Of a DNA stretch of 64,000 nucleotides, positions 8,745-18,204 are shown in pieces. Every line of letters starts with the position of its first letter. Positions within the stretch are counted from its first letter, which is position 1. The stretch is from Paenibacillus sp. FSL K6-1330. GTDB taxonomy: Bacteria; Bacillota; Bacilli; Paenibacillales; Paenibacillaceae. Made by a program: the position numbers and the translations under genes. The notes under the pieces were generated by a model, which saw only the letters and a list, made by a program, of their open reading frames with translations, had not been told where the DNA came from and did no database searches. Location: positions 5,097,501 to 5,161,500 of the forward strand of contig NZ_CP150269.1 in assembly GCF_037976825.1 (NCBI RefSeq), in the 5' to 3' direction.

Positions 8745-10856
8745 CTATTTTTGGATCTGAATGTGATACACCAAGCTGTCAAAATCCCCGCGCAGCGGCA
8801 GCTCGATCCCGATGTTCATGAGTGCCCTGCCGCTCCATGTACCTTCAAGCCCCTGGATGCCATACGACTGATCGGCTTGCAGTCCGGTCAGCCGCAGTCT
8901 CGGCAGTGGTTCGCCCAGATTCTGGCTGTGCAGGAACGCAAACAGCACGTTATCGCTTCCGTCTTCGCTGCCGTACTGCACGGCCGTTACGCCTTTATGC
9001 CGAAGCGAGTCCAAGCGATACTGGCTGCCGAACTGAACCAGATGACGAATGGATTTATACTGCGCGACAAATTCGGCCGATTCCGCAATCAGCTCGTCGC
9101 TCCACTCATTCAGGTTGGAGCCGATGCCGAGCGTTCCCATCATGGCGCTGTGGAAGCGGTATTTCAGGGATACCTGCCTGCGGTTCATCCCTGTCGGCGA
9201 TTCCGTTACCCAGCAGGTCATCATCCGCGGAGCATAGGTGTACGAGAAGCCCTCCTGAATGCTGAGGCGGTCAAAAGCATCCGTATTATCGCTCGGCCAG
9301 GATTGGTCGGCATACCGGAAGATGCCAAGATCGATGCGCGCTCCGCCGCCGGCGCAGGTTTCAAACGCCACATGCGGGAACTTGCGCCGCAGCTCCGCCC
9401 AAATCTCGTACAGGCTCTGAACGTGGCGAATCCAGATCTCCTTCTGGCGGTGAAGCGGATGATCCTTCATGCCGGGTTCGGTCACCGTCCGGTTCATGTC
9501 CCATTTAATGAACTTGATATCATGCTGCTCCAGCAGGTCCGTCATAAACTGCAAAATGTATGCCTTAACCTCCGGCTTCGAAATGTTCAGCAGCAGCTGA
9601 TTGCGAAGCTCCGAGCGCTCCCGCGTCTCGAAATGGTAGACCCAATCCGGGTGCTCCCGGTACAGATCGCTGTCCGGATTGACAGCCTCCGGCTCCACCC
9701 AGATGCCGAACTCCATGCCGAGCTCATGCACCCGGTTAATCAGTTCGGCGAGGCCGTTCGGGAATTTCTCCCGGTTCACGAACCAATCGCCAAGGCCTGC
9801 GCGATCATGGTTACGCCCGCCGAACCATCCGTCGTCCACGACGAACAATTCCACGCCCAAACGCGCGGCTCTTTCGGCCAAAGCCATTTGATCCTTGGCA
9901 TTGACATCGAAGTATGTTGCCTCCCAAGAGTTATACAGGACCGGTCTCGTTTCGCGGCCCGGCAGAACATCCGAATATTGATAGCGATGCAGCTGCCGGC
10001 TCATCCCGCCAAAGCCCCCGCTGCTGTATCCCCCGACGAAGCTTGGCGTATCGAAGGCTTCTCCCGCTCCCAGCACCCACTCGCTGTCGAAATCGTTGAT
10101 GCCTCCAGTCACCCGAACATGCTCGAACACCGTCCGCTCGGCCGTGATCTTCCAGTTCCCGCTCCAGGCCAGCGCGCCGAACCATACCTGTCCCGCCGAC
10201 TCCGTGGCATGTCCGTCATCCATCGCAAACCAAGGGTTGGCGTGGCTGTCCGTAAAGCCCCTGCGGGATTCCAGCACCTTCTTTCCTTCGGTGAGAAAGG
10301 TGCTGCGCAGCTGAAATTCGCCGGACCATTTCCCCGTCACGTGTGTGAGGCGGTAATCCGCCAGATAGGGGATGACCCATGCCGCGGATTGCGCATTTTC
10401 CAGCACGATATCTGCATCGCCTCGGTTTACGATTCGGACTGAGCGTTCGATCAGGTCGCACTCGGGAATCGCCCGGTAGGACAGCTCCACTTCCAGCGGG
10501 TACGCTTCATCCTTCATGACGATGACCAGCGTCTCCCTGCCTTCCGTCTGCAGCGTGCGGTGCCCGGCATAACGAACCGCCAAGTCGCGCACGCCATCCG
10601 GCATGCGGACCTTCAGACTGGGCTCGCTGTATTTGACGCCGCCCCAGAAGCTGTATTCCTCCACCTCCGAATGGACTTCCGCGTCAAACGAGCTGTGCGA
10701 TCTCGGCCGCAGCAGCGGCGCAGCGTCTTCGATCGCGACGGACTCCCCCCAGTAGAGATGCTGCAGATTGCCGCTATCGTTGATGCCGAACAGATAGGAG
10801 CTGTTATCGGTTTGTATTGCAAACACGCGAAACTGTTCTTGGTATTGAATGGTCAC
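8745..10856 (-). CDS. GH36 alpha-galactosidase
   Basis: A 703-residue cytoplasmic alpha-galactosidase that would remove terminal alpha-galactose from melibiose, raffinose or galactooligosaccharides after import. The GH36 signatures are all present: the N-terminal beta-supersandwich (about 1-300), VLYNSWEATYFDV, FVVDDGWFGGRNHD, the catalytic nucleophile in KFIKWDMNR (about residue 455), FETCAGGGARIDLG and the acid/base region WPSDNTDAFDRL (about 530). Length is normal for the family (about 700-750). GTG start with AAGGA upstream. It lies 100 bp downstream of the solute-binding protein gene on the same strand, and each gene has its own terminator. With the YesMN pair and the divergent permeases it forms one uptake and hydrolysis locus. 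Confidence 0.95.
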   Translation of the reverse strand: MTIQYQEQFRVFAIQTDNSSYLFGINDSGNLQHLYWGESVAIEDAAPLLRPRSHSSFDAEVHSEVEEYSFWGGVKYSEPSLKVRMPDGVRDLAVRYAGHRTLQTEGRETLVIVMKDEAYPLEVELSYRAIPECDLIERSVRIVNRGDADIVLENAQSAAWVIPYLADYRLTHVTGKWSGEFQLRSTFLTEGKKVLESRRGFTDSHANPWFAMDDGHATESAGQVWFGALAWSGNWKITAERTVFEHVRVTGGINDFDSEWVLGAGEAFDTPSFVGGYSSGGFGGMSRQLHRYQYSDVLPGRETRPVLYNSWEATYFDVNAKDQMALAERAARLGVELFVVDDGWFGGRNHDRAGLGDWFVNREKFPNGLAELINRVHELGMEFGIWVEPEAVNPDSDLYREHPDWVYHFETRERSELRNQLLLNISKPEVKAYILQFMTDLLEQHDIKFIKWDMNRTVTEPGMKDHPLHRQKEIWIRHVQSLYEIWAELRRKFPHVAFETCAGGGARIDLGIFRYADQSWPSDNTDAFDRLSIQEGFSYTYAPRMMTCWVTESPTGMNRRQVSLKYRFHSAMMGTLGIGSNLNEWSDELIAESAEFVAQYKSIRHLVQFGSQYRLDSLRHKGVTAVQYGSEDGSDNVLFAFLHSQNLGEPLPRLRLTGLQADQSYGIQGLEGTWSGRALMNIGIELPLRGDFDSLVYHIQIQK

Positions 10857-10905
10857 AGAATATCATCCTTCCGATTCGTGTTGATATGGTTTATGCCTGC
10901 GCAAG

Positions 10906-10949
10906 AAAAAAAGGAGAGCCAAAAGACGAAGCATCTTTTGACTCCTCTT
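10906..10949 (-). terminator. Rho-independent terminator after the solute-binding protein
   Basis: A long minus-strand hairpin (AGGAGTCAAAAGATG paired with GTCTTTTGGCTCTCCT) is followed by seven Ts, immediately downstream of the binding-protein stop. It would limit read-through into the alpha-galactosidase gene and help keep binding protein in excess. Confidence 0.88.
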
Positions 10950-10956
10950 GGCCAGA

Positions 10957-12570
10957 TTATTTGCCCCACAGCTCTTGACGTTTGTTGAAGTTGTCCGTAT
11001 AGATCTTTTCCAGCTTGGCCAGGCCAGCCGCCTCGATCTCGGCCATCATCTGGTTATAGGATTCCACCACTTGGTCCTCGGACGGCGACAGGGCCATCTT
11101 CAGGAAATATTTATTGATGGTGTCGTTCACCTTCGTTTCCATAATGGCTTCCGGCGTTCCGCCAGCCGGACCCAGGTTATCGTACGGTGCCGTATCGAAT
11201 GACGTATCGGCCAGGTTCTTGATCGCCAGATCCGTGACCGGATCGGTCTGGTAACGGCCCATCAGGTCATACGGGGTTCCGTCCTCGCCGGGACCGTTCT
11301 TGATCATCCAGGTCCACTTGCGAATGCCCGTCGTACGGGAAGCTTCGTCCCAATTCTTCTTGAAGGCGTCCAGCACTTCTTGTCTTGGTACATGCTTGCC
11401 GTCCTTCATGTCCCAATGCTCGCCCTCTACTCCCCACATCAGCAGATACTGGCCTTCTTCGCTGGCCAGGAAATCCAACAGCTTCATCGTACGGACCGGA
11501 TCCTTGTTGGAGCGGCTGATCGCGACGCCGTCCCAGCCAAGAGAGCTCTTCGGTCCGTAAGTGGCCTCTTCCGGCTTCACGCCCGGGGCCAGCACTTTAT
11601 ATTGGTAGAACTGACGATCGTCCTCGGTGGCCTTATCGGCTGCCTCGGTTTTGAGCAGCGCATTGGCATTTCCCACATTCCAGAGCGCTTCCGCCGTGGC
11701 GAATACGTTGCCGTTGCCGAGCTTCTGCTCGAACTGCTTGGTCTTCATCGTTGCCCATTCCTTATCGAGCAGGCCTTTGCGGTACAGGGAGTTCAGGAAT
11801 TTAACCATTTCGAGATAACGCGGATCGCGGACGTCCTTCTTCAGCTCCCCGTTCGTTTCGTAATACGGCATCATACCGTACATGCCCTTGAAGCTGCCGG
11901 TCACGGCTCCGACATTCTCGCCGTTGAGCGTCATCGGAATGCTTTCTTTTCCGTCAATGGTTGGATATTTCTCCTTAAACTTGACGAGCAGCTGCTCGAA
12001 TTCCTCCGCGGTAAACGGTTCGCCGTTGTTCACCTTATCGCCGACGCCAAGCTCCTTCATGATGTCCATGCGCATCATGAAGCCGAACACCGGGTACTGC
12101 TCCAAGCCGTACCAGTTGGAGAAATAATAATTGTTGCCGTCCTCGCTTCGCGTTTTGGCAAGCGTGTCGCCGTACATTTTTTTGATATTCGGTCCGTGCT
12201 CTTCGATCAGATCATTCAGCGGGACGACCGCGCCCGAGGTAATATACTTGTTCATGATATCGCTTCCACGACTCATCAAAATAACATCCGGAAGATCGCC
12301 GCTGGCCAGCATCAGATTCAGCTTCTCAACCGGATTGCCCGTAGGCTGCTGGATCTCGACGGTCACGCCTGTTTTTTCCGTAATCACTTTAGCGACCGGA
12401 TTGGTAAAGGCATCCCCCGTGTTTTGGTCAAACCAGGTTAACGTGATCGGCGCGTTGCTGTCCGCATCCGTGCCGCTGTCTCCGCCCGATGCCGCCTTCT
12501 GGTTGCCGCCGCAAGCCGAAAGCGTTGTCATAACGAGAGCTGCTGCCAGAATCAATTTTAGTTTCTTCAT
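10957..12570 (-). CDS. ABC transporter sugar-binding lipoprotein (LplA type)
   Basis: A 537-residue extracellular solute-binding protein. It has a lipoprotein signal peptide (MKKLKLILAAALVMTTLSAC) with lipobox LSAC and cysteine about residue 20, then a GGNQKAASGG linker. The body matches the large LplA/YtcQ class of Paenibacillus oligosaccharide-binding proteins (TLTWFDQNTGDAF, DLPDVILMSRGSD, TMKLLDFLASEEGQYLLMWG). It should be anchored on the outer face of the membrane and deliver substrate to the two permeases encoded divergently at 16.2-18.1 kb. No ATPase gene is nearby, which is usual, as a shared MsmX-type ATPase serves such systems. The histidine kinase gene lies upstream. Confidence 0.93.
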   Translation of the reverse strand: MKKLKLILAAALVMTTLSACGGNQKAASGGDSGTDADSNAPITLTWFDQNTGDAFTNPVAKVITEKTGVTVEIQQPTGNPVEKLNLMLASGDLPDVILMSRGSDIMNKYITSGAVVPLNDLIEEHGPNIKKMYGDTLAKTRSEDGNNYYFSNWYGLEQYPVFGFMMRMDIMKELGVGDKVNNGEPFTAEEFEQLLVKFKEKYPTIDGKESIPMTLNGENVGAVTGSFKGMYGMMPYYETNGELKKDVRDPRYLEMVKFLNSLYRKGLLDKEWATMKTKQFEQKLGNGNVFATAEALWNVGNANALLKTEAADKATEDDRQFYQYKVLAPGVKPEEATYGPKSSLGWDGVAISRSNKDPVRTMKLLDFLASEEGQYLLMWGVEGEHWDMKDGKHVPRQEVLDAFKKNWDEASRTTGIRKWTWMIKNGPGEDGTPYDLMGRYQTDPVTDLAIKNLADTSFDTAPYDNLGPAGGTPEAIMETKVNDTINKYFLKMALSPSEDQVVESYNQMMAEIEAAGLAKLEKIYTDNFNKRQELWGK

Positions 12571-12692
12571 TCCCTGAACCCCTTTCTAAGGTCGTCATAT
12601 TCATGTGCTCGAATATATCTATCATTGTAAAAATCGGGAGTTCATTGATCTATAACGCAATCTTACAATCCATGATGCAAAATGTCTTTCAT

Positions 12693-14528
12693 TCAGGGTA
12701 ACGCCTGCTGCGGGTCCCGTTCGTTTGCAGGATGCCTATCGGAGATTACAGGTATCCGAATGGTCACCGCGGTTCCGATGCCGAGCCGGCTGAAGATGCT
12801 GACGCCATATTCTTCCCCGTAGGTCAGCTTGATCCGGTCATCCACATTCTTCACGCCGTAGCCCGACAGATTATCCGATTTGTTCAGCGCGTGATCGAGC
12901 TGTTCCGGCTTCATCCCGATGCCGTCGTCGATGACCTGGAGCAAGATGTCGTCCCCCTCTTGCCTCAGCTTCACGTTAATGTTGATTCCCGATTCGTCCC
13001 CAATGGCATGATTGATGCAGTTCTCGATGAACGGCTGCAGTATCAGCTTGATCGTCGTGTTCCCGAACAGCTGCTCATCCAGGTCGTAATGCATATGAAG
13101 CTTGTCCCGGAACCGAATCTTCTGAATCGCGACATAATTCTTCACCAGGTTGATTTCCTGCTCCAGCAGAATGATGCGCTTCCCTTTATTCAGCGACACC
13201 CGGTAATACTTGGCCAAATAATTGACCATCTGGTACACCTGCAAAGCCCCTTCCTTGATCGCCAGAGAAGAGATGGAGGACAAGGTGTTGTACAGAAAAT
13301 GGGGGTTGATCTGGGCCTGGAGCGTATTCAGCTCCGACTCCTTCCTTGCAATCTCCTTCACGTACACGTCATGGATCAGGGATTGGATGGTCGAGGCCAT
13401 CTTATTGAACGCAAAGGACACCTGGCCGATTTCGTCATGCCCCATCGGCTTAATCGACAGCCGGAAATCCCCGCGCTCCACCTTCCGGATCTGCTGCAGC
13501 AGCACCTCGATGCGCTTGGTCATGACCTTGGTCGTAAAATAGAGCAGCAGGATGGCCATGCCAATCGCCAGCACGGAGAACCAGATGACGTTCTTGGTCG
13601 CCTGATTCGCATTGGCCAGCAGCTCGTCGTAGGGCACGGTGATGACCGTGGACCAGCCGTTGCTGAGCTTTTTATATGTGAAAAAACGCTCCTGCCCGTT
13701 AATCTTAATATCGAATGAGCCTGCATCCTGGGTCATCCGCTCCTGAATCGGGAACACGTCGAACAGCTGGTTCGATTGGAGGTTCTGATCCCCCGTGCTG
13801 ATCACGCTGCCAGACTCGTCGATAATATAGACGCTTTTGTTGTCGTTTTCCATTTTGATCAGGGAATAGAATTCGTTTGCGTTAATGTCCATGGTCAAAA
13901 TCCCGTACGGATGCTGCAGGCTGAAATAACTTAACGAACGGGCAATGGTAATATACGCATCATGGGCCTTGAAATCCCCGGAATGGAAATACACCGTATT
14001 GCCGGCGGCATCCAGCACCTGCTCCTCCATCGCCCGAGGCAGCTCTTCCGTATATTTGACGTATTGACCGTCCGAATAAAGGGTATGGTTCCCCGTATAA
14101 ATGGTGATGCCCAGAATGTTGGCATTCAGGGTCATCAGGGACGGCAGCGTCCGGTTGATGTATTGGAAGGCATCCAGATAATAGTACGCCTGCTCATAAT
14201 CGGTAGAGAGATAATTGCGGAGCTGCGCATCCATGTAAAGGATGTTCGACAGCTGATTGTAGTACTCCAGCCGTTTCTCCACGTTGGTGTTAATCTGTGC
14301 CAGCGATCCGCCCAAAGCCGTATAGGTATGCTCCGTAATCGTGCTGCGGGTCGAAGAATACGAATAATAGATCAGCAGCGAGAACGGAAGGATGATCACG
14401 ATCAGAAAGATGAAAAAGAACTTGTGCCGGAGCCGCCAATTGGTGTATGCGCGTAAGTGCGCGAACGGGAAAGCCCCTGCCAGACGGCTCCACGGGCCGG
14501 ACGGGCTAGATGTTTTTGCGGTATTCAT
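12693..14528 (-). CDS. YesM-type sensor histidine kinase
   Basis: A 611-residue membrane kinase. It has two transmembrane helices (about 37-57 and 320-342) enclosing a large extracellular Cache-like sensor, then HAMP, the His_kinase core with phospho-acceptor histidine in QINPHFLYNTLSS (about 405), and a HATPase domain (FIENCINHA, then IDDGIGMKP and LSGYGVKNVDDRI). It would sense external sugar, possibly through the binding lipoprotein, and phosphorylate the adjacent regulator. Its start lies inside the end of the regulator gene (23-bp overlap) with AAGGAG 9 bases before, so the two are translated together. Confidence 0.94.
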   Translation of the reverse strand: MNTAKTSSPSGPWSRLAGAFPFAHLRAYTNWRLRHKFFFIFLIVIILPFSLLIYYSYSSTRSTITEHTYTALGGSLAQINTNVEKRLEYYNQLSNILYMDAQLRNYLSTDYEQAYYYLDAFQYINRTLPSLMTLNANILGITIYTGNHTLYSDGQYVKYTEELPRAMEEQVLDAAGNTVYFHSGDFKAHDAYITIARSLSYFSLQHPYGILTMDINANEFYSLIKMENDNKSVYIIDESGSVISTGDQNLQSNQLFDVFPIQERMTQDAGSFDIKINGQERFFTYKKLSNGWSTVITVPYDELLANANQATKNVIWFSVLAIGMAILLLYFTTKVMTKRIEVLLQQIRKVERGDFRLSIKPMGHDEIGQVSFAFNKMASTIQSLIHDVYVKEIARKESELNTLQAQINPHFLYNTLSSISSLAIKEGALQVYQMVNYLAKYYRVSLNKGKRIILLEQEINLVKNYVAIQKIRFRDKLHMHYDLDEQLFGNTTIKLILQPFIENCINHAIGDESGININVKLRQEGDDILLQVIDDGIGMKPEQLDHALNKSDNLSGYGVKNVDDRIKLTYGEEYGVSIFSRLGIGTAVTIRIPVISDRHPANERDPQQALP

Positions 14529-16047
14529 TCGGCGTAACTCCTTGGCTTTTTAAGAATAAGGAAATGAAGTAGGATGTGCTCTCATAACCGACCCTTTGGG
14601 CGATGTCCTGCACTTTGAGCGAATCGTCGGCCAGCAGCTCCTTGGCTTTGTTCAGCCGGATTCTCGTTAGGTAATCATGGATCGTCATGCCGGTTTTCTC
14701 CTTAAAGATGGAACGCAGGTAGTTGGGAGACAGATACACCTGATCGGACAAGCTGTTGATTGTAATGGCCTGGTGATAGGTCTGGTCGATCGTCGTGCGC
14801 ACCTGGTGCACCAGCCTGGCATTTTTGTCCATGAAGCGGTGTTCCAGCGTCCGAATCGCATGCGCGGCGTAATCCATGATGATCGCTTCGATTTCAATCA
14901 TGGTTCGGCACTGATAGATGGCATGGTAAAGCTCCGCCCGCTTGTGGCTCTCCGTGATCGGTTCGTGAATCCCCTCCAGCAGACGCTCCACCAATCCGAT
15001 GGCAAAGTCGCACACTTCGGTTTTTCGGATTCGCAGCATGACCAGCCGGTTGAAGTAATCCCGCAGCTTCTGCGCGGCCTGCTCGGACGCCAGCTGATGA
15101 ATGTTCTCGAAATAGGCCGGCTCTTGGAAAGGAGGAATTTGCCGGCTCTCCAGCTGCCGCAGCACGTCCTTGGCATAGATGACTCTCCCGTTCCCGACGT
15201 AAAACATCTCCTCCAGCATCATCCGCGTCTCCCGGTATAAATCCTGGATGCGGGACAGCTCTTCCGGCTCCTCGTTCACGGCCGCGGTCATCGTAAAGCC
15301 CAGCGCATTCTGCATCTGCTTCAGCAAATCCTCCCACGTAAAGCGGCTCAGATGGCTCGCGGCATCCATGAAGATGCCCAGCTCGCCTTCCCGGCAGATG
15401 ACCAGATCCGCCTCGAGTTTCTTGTCCGCAAGCCACTCCTCCATATGCGTCTGCAGGCGCGCCATACCATCCTCGAGGGACAACCCCGGCTGCGCAGCTT
15501 GTGGAACATCGAGGCCAAGCAGCGTAAGGGTATACGTTCTCGGCTCCGTGTGGCGGGACAGCTTCTGGTAGCTGGCGGCGAGGTTCAGGAATCGCTCCTC
15601 GTTCTGCTCGAACATCATCTCTCGTACAATATTGGATTTGGTCACGCGAATGGAGCGGTTCTTCATCCGCACTTCCTCGCAGCGCCGTTTCACTTTATCG
15701 ATAACGCTTACAATTTCACTCAGATCCAGCGGCTTCAATAAATAACCGACGGCACCCACGTTTAAGGCCGACTTCACATAATTGAATTCATCGTGTCCGG
15801 TCAGGAAGACGAACTGAATCCAGTCGAATAACTCACTCACCCGTTTTGCCATATCAAGCCCGTTCATGACGGGCATCTGGACGTCCGTCAGTACGATATC
15901 GGGCTGAATCACCTCGATCTTCTCCAGGGCATCCCTGCCGTTCAGGGCTGTTCCGGCCACATATATCCCCATCTCTTCCCAACGAATATAATCTCGGATC
16001 ATCTCTAGCTCCAGCTCTTCGTCATCTACGAGAAAAATGCTATACAT
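14506..16047 (-). CDS. YesN-type response regulator, REC plus AraC HTH
   Basis: A 513-residue regulator. An N-terminal receiver domain (FLVDDEELELEMIRDYI; phosphorylated aspartate in DIVLTDVQMPVMNG, about 54; lysine in YLLKPLD) is followed by a long linker and a C-terminal AraC-type double helix-turn-helix (VYLSPNYLRSIFKEKTGM and AQRVGYESTSYFISLFLKS). I chose ATG 16047 because AGGGGG lies 7 bases before it; the ATG two codons upstream is too close. It is the likely activator of the divergent permease genes and of its own operon (regulator, kinase, binding protein, GH36). Confidence 0.94.
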   Translation of the reverse strand: MYSIFLVDDEELELEMIRDYIRWEEMGIYVAGTALNGRDALEKIEVIQPDIVLTDVQMPVMNGLDMAKRVSELFDWIQFVFLTGHDEFNYVKSALNVGAVGYLLKPLDLSEIVSVIDKVKRRCEEVRMKNRSIRVTKSNIVREMMFEQNEERFLNLAASYQKLSRHTEPRTYTLTLLGLDVPQAAQPGLSLEDGMARLQTHMEEWLADKKLEADLVICREGELGIFMDAASHLSRFTWEDLLKQMQNALGFTMTAAVNEEPEELSRIQDLYRETRMMLEEMFYVGNGRVIYAKDVLRQLESRQIPPFQEPAYFENIHQLASEQAAQKLRDYFNRLVMLRIRKTEVCDFAIGLVERLLEGIHEPITESHKRAELYHAIYQCRTMIEIEAIIMDYAAHAIRTLEHRFMDKNARLVHQVRTTIDQTYHQAITINSLSDQVYLSPNYLRSIFKEKTGMTIHDYLTRIRLNKAKELLADDSLKVQDIAQRVGYESTSYFISLFLKSQGVTPNEYRKNI

Positions 16048-16159
16048 GCTCATACCCCCTGTGTCGGCTTATCCCTTAATATTATAGCGATTTCGTTATT
16101 TTAACTATGGGAACAGGCAATGTAAGTTATTTTCAAGCATCTTTCGTTACATTGTCATA

Positions 16160-16189
16160 TCGACACTCATTTTTTCGGAGTCTTATAAT
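16160..16189 (+). promoter_or_regulatory. Sigma-A-like promoter of the ABC permease operon
   Basis: TCGACA and a perfect TATAAT are separated by 18 bp, ending 31 bp before the ATG of the first permease gene. It lies in the divergent region shared with the YesN gene, where that regulator would be expected to bind. Confidence 0.6.
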
Positions 16190-16220
16190 TTGAGTTAACT
16201 TGAGATGCGAGGTGCCCCAT

Positions 16221-17198
16221 ATGAAACCTGCTACAACCTTACAGACGCGGAGTGACTTGAGCTTGAGTCCTCATCGAAAAAGCCGCTGGGCCATGCTGAA
16301 GCAGCAGAAGTATCTATTCCTGATGATGCTGCCCGGACTGATCTGGGCCATTGTGTTTGCGTATACGCCCATGGTTGGCCTATACATGTCCTTCGTCAAT
16401 TACCAGCCGACGCTCGGCGGCTTCTGGTCGACCCTGTTTTCGAGCGAGTTCGTCGGCCTGGAATGGTTCCGTTACTTCTTCAACAACGGCGACTTCTGGA
16501 TCGTCATGCGAAATACGCTGGCCTCCACGCTGATCACGCTGCTCTTCTCCTTCCCGATGCCGATCCTGATCGCCATCGCGATTAATGAGATCAAGAGCGT
16601 GAAGTTCAAAAAGACGGTGCAAACCGCCTCCTATCTTCCCTATTTCATATCCTGGGTTATCGCGGCCAACATCATCGTGACCCTGCTCTCCTCGGACGGC
16701 GCGATTAACGGCATTTTGAAATTCCTCCATATTACCGATGAAAGCGTTTTATTCCTGCAGAACGGCAAGTACTTCTGGTGGATCGTCGCACTCGGCAATA
16801 CGTGGAAGGATATGGGGTACAGCTCGATCATGTATCTGGCAGCCATCTCGTCGATCAACCAGGAGCTCTATGAAGCGGCCAAGGTCGACGGCGCCAACCG
16901 TTTTAAGCAGATCCGGTACATCACCCTGCCCCATCTGAAGCCAACCATTGTCATTTTGCTGATTCTGGCGCTTGGCGGCATCCTGAACGCGGGCTTCGAC
17001 CAGCACTTCCTGCTCGGCAATGACCTGACGCGGGATTACTCCGACGTTCTGTCCACCTATTCGTTCCGCTATGGTATCCAGAATGGCATGTTCTCCTATG
17101 CGGCAGCCGTCGGCATGTTCAGCTCCGTGGTGGCGTTCATCATCGTGGTCATCGTCAACTATACGGCGAAGAAGTTGAACGGGCAGTCCCTATTCTAA
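16221..17198 (+). CDS. ABC sugar transporter permease, LplB type
   Basis: A 325-residue inner membrane permease with six predicted helices. The ATP-binding protein contact loop (EAA motif) is clear: YEAAKVDGANRFKQIRYITL, about residues 220-240. The N-terminus (KYLFLMMLPGLIWAIVFAYT) is typical of LplB/YteP permeases of oligosaccharide importers. An upstream in-frame TTG at 16200 exists, but ATG 16221 has GAGGTG 6 bases before it and fits the family. It pairs with the next gene, 19 bp downstream, and with the lipoprotein on the opposite strand. Confidence 0.94.
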   Translation: MKPATTLQTRSDLSLSPHRKSRWAMLKQQKYLFLMMLPGLIWAIVFAYTPMVGLYMSFVNYQPTLGGFWSTLFSSEFVGLEWFRYFFNNGDFWIVMRNTLASTLITLLFSFPMPILIAIAINEIKSVKFKKTVQTASYLPYFISWVIAANIIVTLLSSDGAINGILKFLHITDESVLFLQNGKYFWWIVALGNTWKDMGYSSIMYLAAISSINQELYEAAKVDGANRFKQIRYITLPHLKPTIVILLILALGGILNAGFDQHFLLGNDLTRDYSDVLSTYSFRYGIQNGMFSYAAAVGMFSSVVAFIIVVIVNYTAKKLNGQSLF

Positions 17199-17217
17199 AC
17201 CATAAGGAGGTACATCC

Positions 17218-18111
17218 ATGTTAAGCAAAAAAACCGTGCCCGAGCGTATCTTCGATGCCTCTTTATACCTGTTCCTGACCGGCATTTTTCTCGTGACCTT
17301 CTATCCGTTCTGGAACATCCTGGTCATCTCCTTGAACGATGCAACCGATACGATGCGGGGCAACCTGTACTTCTGGCCGCGCGTGCCAACCATCGAGAGC
17401 TACCTGACCATCTTCCGGAACCCGGAGATTTGGAGCGCCATTAAGATCACCGTGCTTCGTACCATCGTCGGGACGGCGGCATCCATCTTCTTCATCACAC
17501 TGCTCGCCTATCCGCTCAGCAAGCGCAATCTGCTCGGATGGAAATACTTCTCCTTCTTCTTTGTGTTCACGATGTATTTTGGCGGCGGGCTGATCCCGAC
17601 GTATATGATCATCAAATCCCTGGGACTGATCGACTCCTTCTGGGTCTATATCTTCCCCGGCCTGATCGGCGTGTTCCTGATGATTCTGGTGCGCACCTTC
17701 ATGGAGCAGATCCCCGGCGAGATCGAGGAATCCTCCAAAATCGACGGCGCAAACGACCTGCAGACGTTCTTCCGCATCATCATGCCGCTGTGCGTGCCGG
17801 TGCTCGCCACGATCGGCCTGTTCCTGGCCATCGGCCACTGGAACTCCTGGTATGACTCCTATGTGTATACCTACAAGCCGGAGCTCAAGACCCTGCAGGC
17901 CGTCCTGGTCAAAATCCTCAATCAGTTCCAGACCGCCGGCATGATGTCCGATGCGCAGCAGCTGGCGCAGGGCTCCAAGCGGATCCCTGTCTCCAGTGAA
18001 AGCATCCGGATGGCGGTGACCATGGTCGCCACGCTGCCGATCATTATGGTGTATCCCTTTGTGCAAAGGTATTTTGTGAAGGGGATTATGATGGGGGCTA
18101 TAAAGAGTTAA
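17218..18111 (+). CDS. ABC sugar transporter permease, LplC/YtcP type
   Basis: A 297-residue second permease of the importer, with six predicted helices and the EAA-type loop EESSKIDGANDLQTFFRIIM (about residues 178-197), followed by PLCVPVLATIGLFLAIGHWN and the typical ending YPFVQRYFVKGIMMGAIKS. An AAGGAGG ribosome site lies 8 bases before the ATG. It ends the operon at a strong terminator, directly before the AT-rich defence island. Confidence 0.95.
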   Translation: MLSKKTVPERIFDASLYLFLTGIFLVTFYPFWNILVISLNDATDTMRGNLYFWPRVPTIESYLTIFRNPEIWSAIKITVLRTIVGTAASIFFITLLAYPLSKRNLLGWKYFSFFFVFTMYFGGGLIPTYMIIKSLGLIDSFWVYIFPGLIGVFLMILVRTFMEQIPGEIEESSKIDGANDLQTFFRIIMPLCVPVLATIGLFLAIGHWNSWYDSYVYTYKPELKTLQAVLVKILNQFQTAGMMSDAQQLAQGSKRIPVSSESIRMAVTMVATLPIIMVYPFVQRYFVKGIMMGAIKS

Positions 18112-18132
18112 AATTTTGTTAGGAAATGAAGA

Positions 18133-18168
18133 GAGCCCTTACCCGGGAGGGGTAAGGGCTCGTTTTTC
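18133..18168 (+). terminator. Rho-independent terminator of the permease operon
   Basis: A perfect 12-bp stem GAGCCCTTACCC with loop and complement, followed by five Ts. It marks the left edge of the AT-rich island. Confidence 0.93.
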
Positions 18169-18204
18169 CAGAAAAACTTTGCTTTTTCGAAACGTGTACA
18201 AGCA

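Noticed and set aside
8712..10442. A 576-codon plus-strand open frame
   Set aside because: It is antisense to the whole GH36 alpha-galactosidase, has no ribosome site and no family likeness; it is a codon-bias shadow. Similar long antisense frames over the GH95, GNAT-fusion and clan-D genes were rejected for the same reason.
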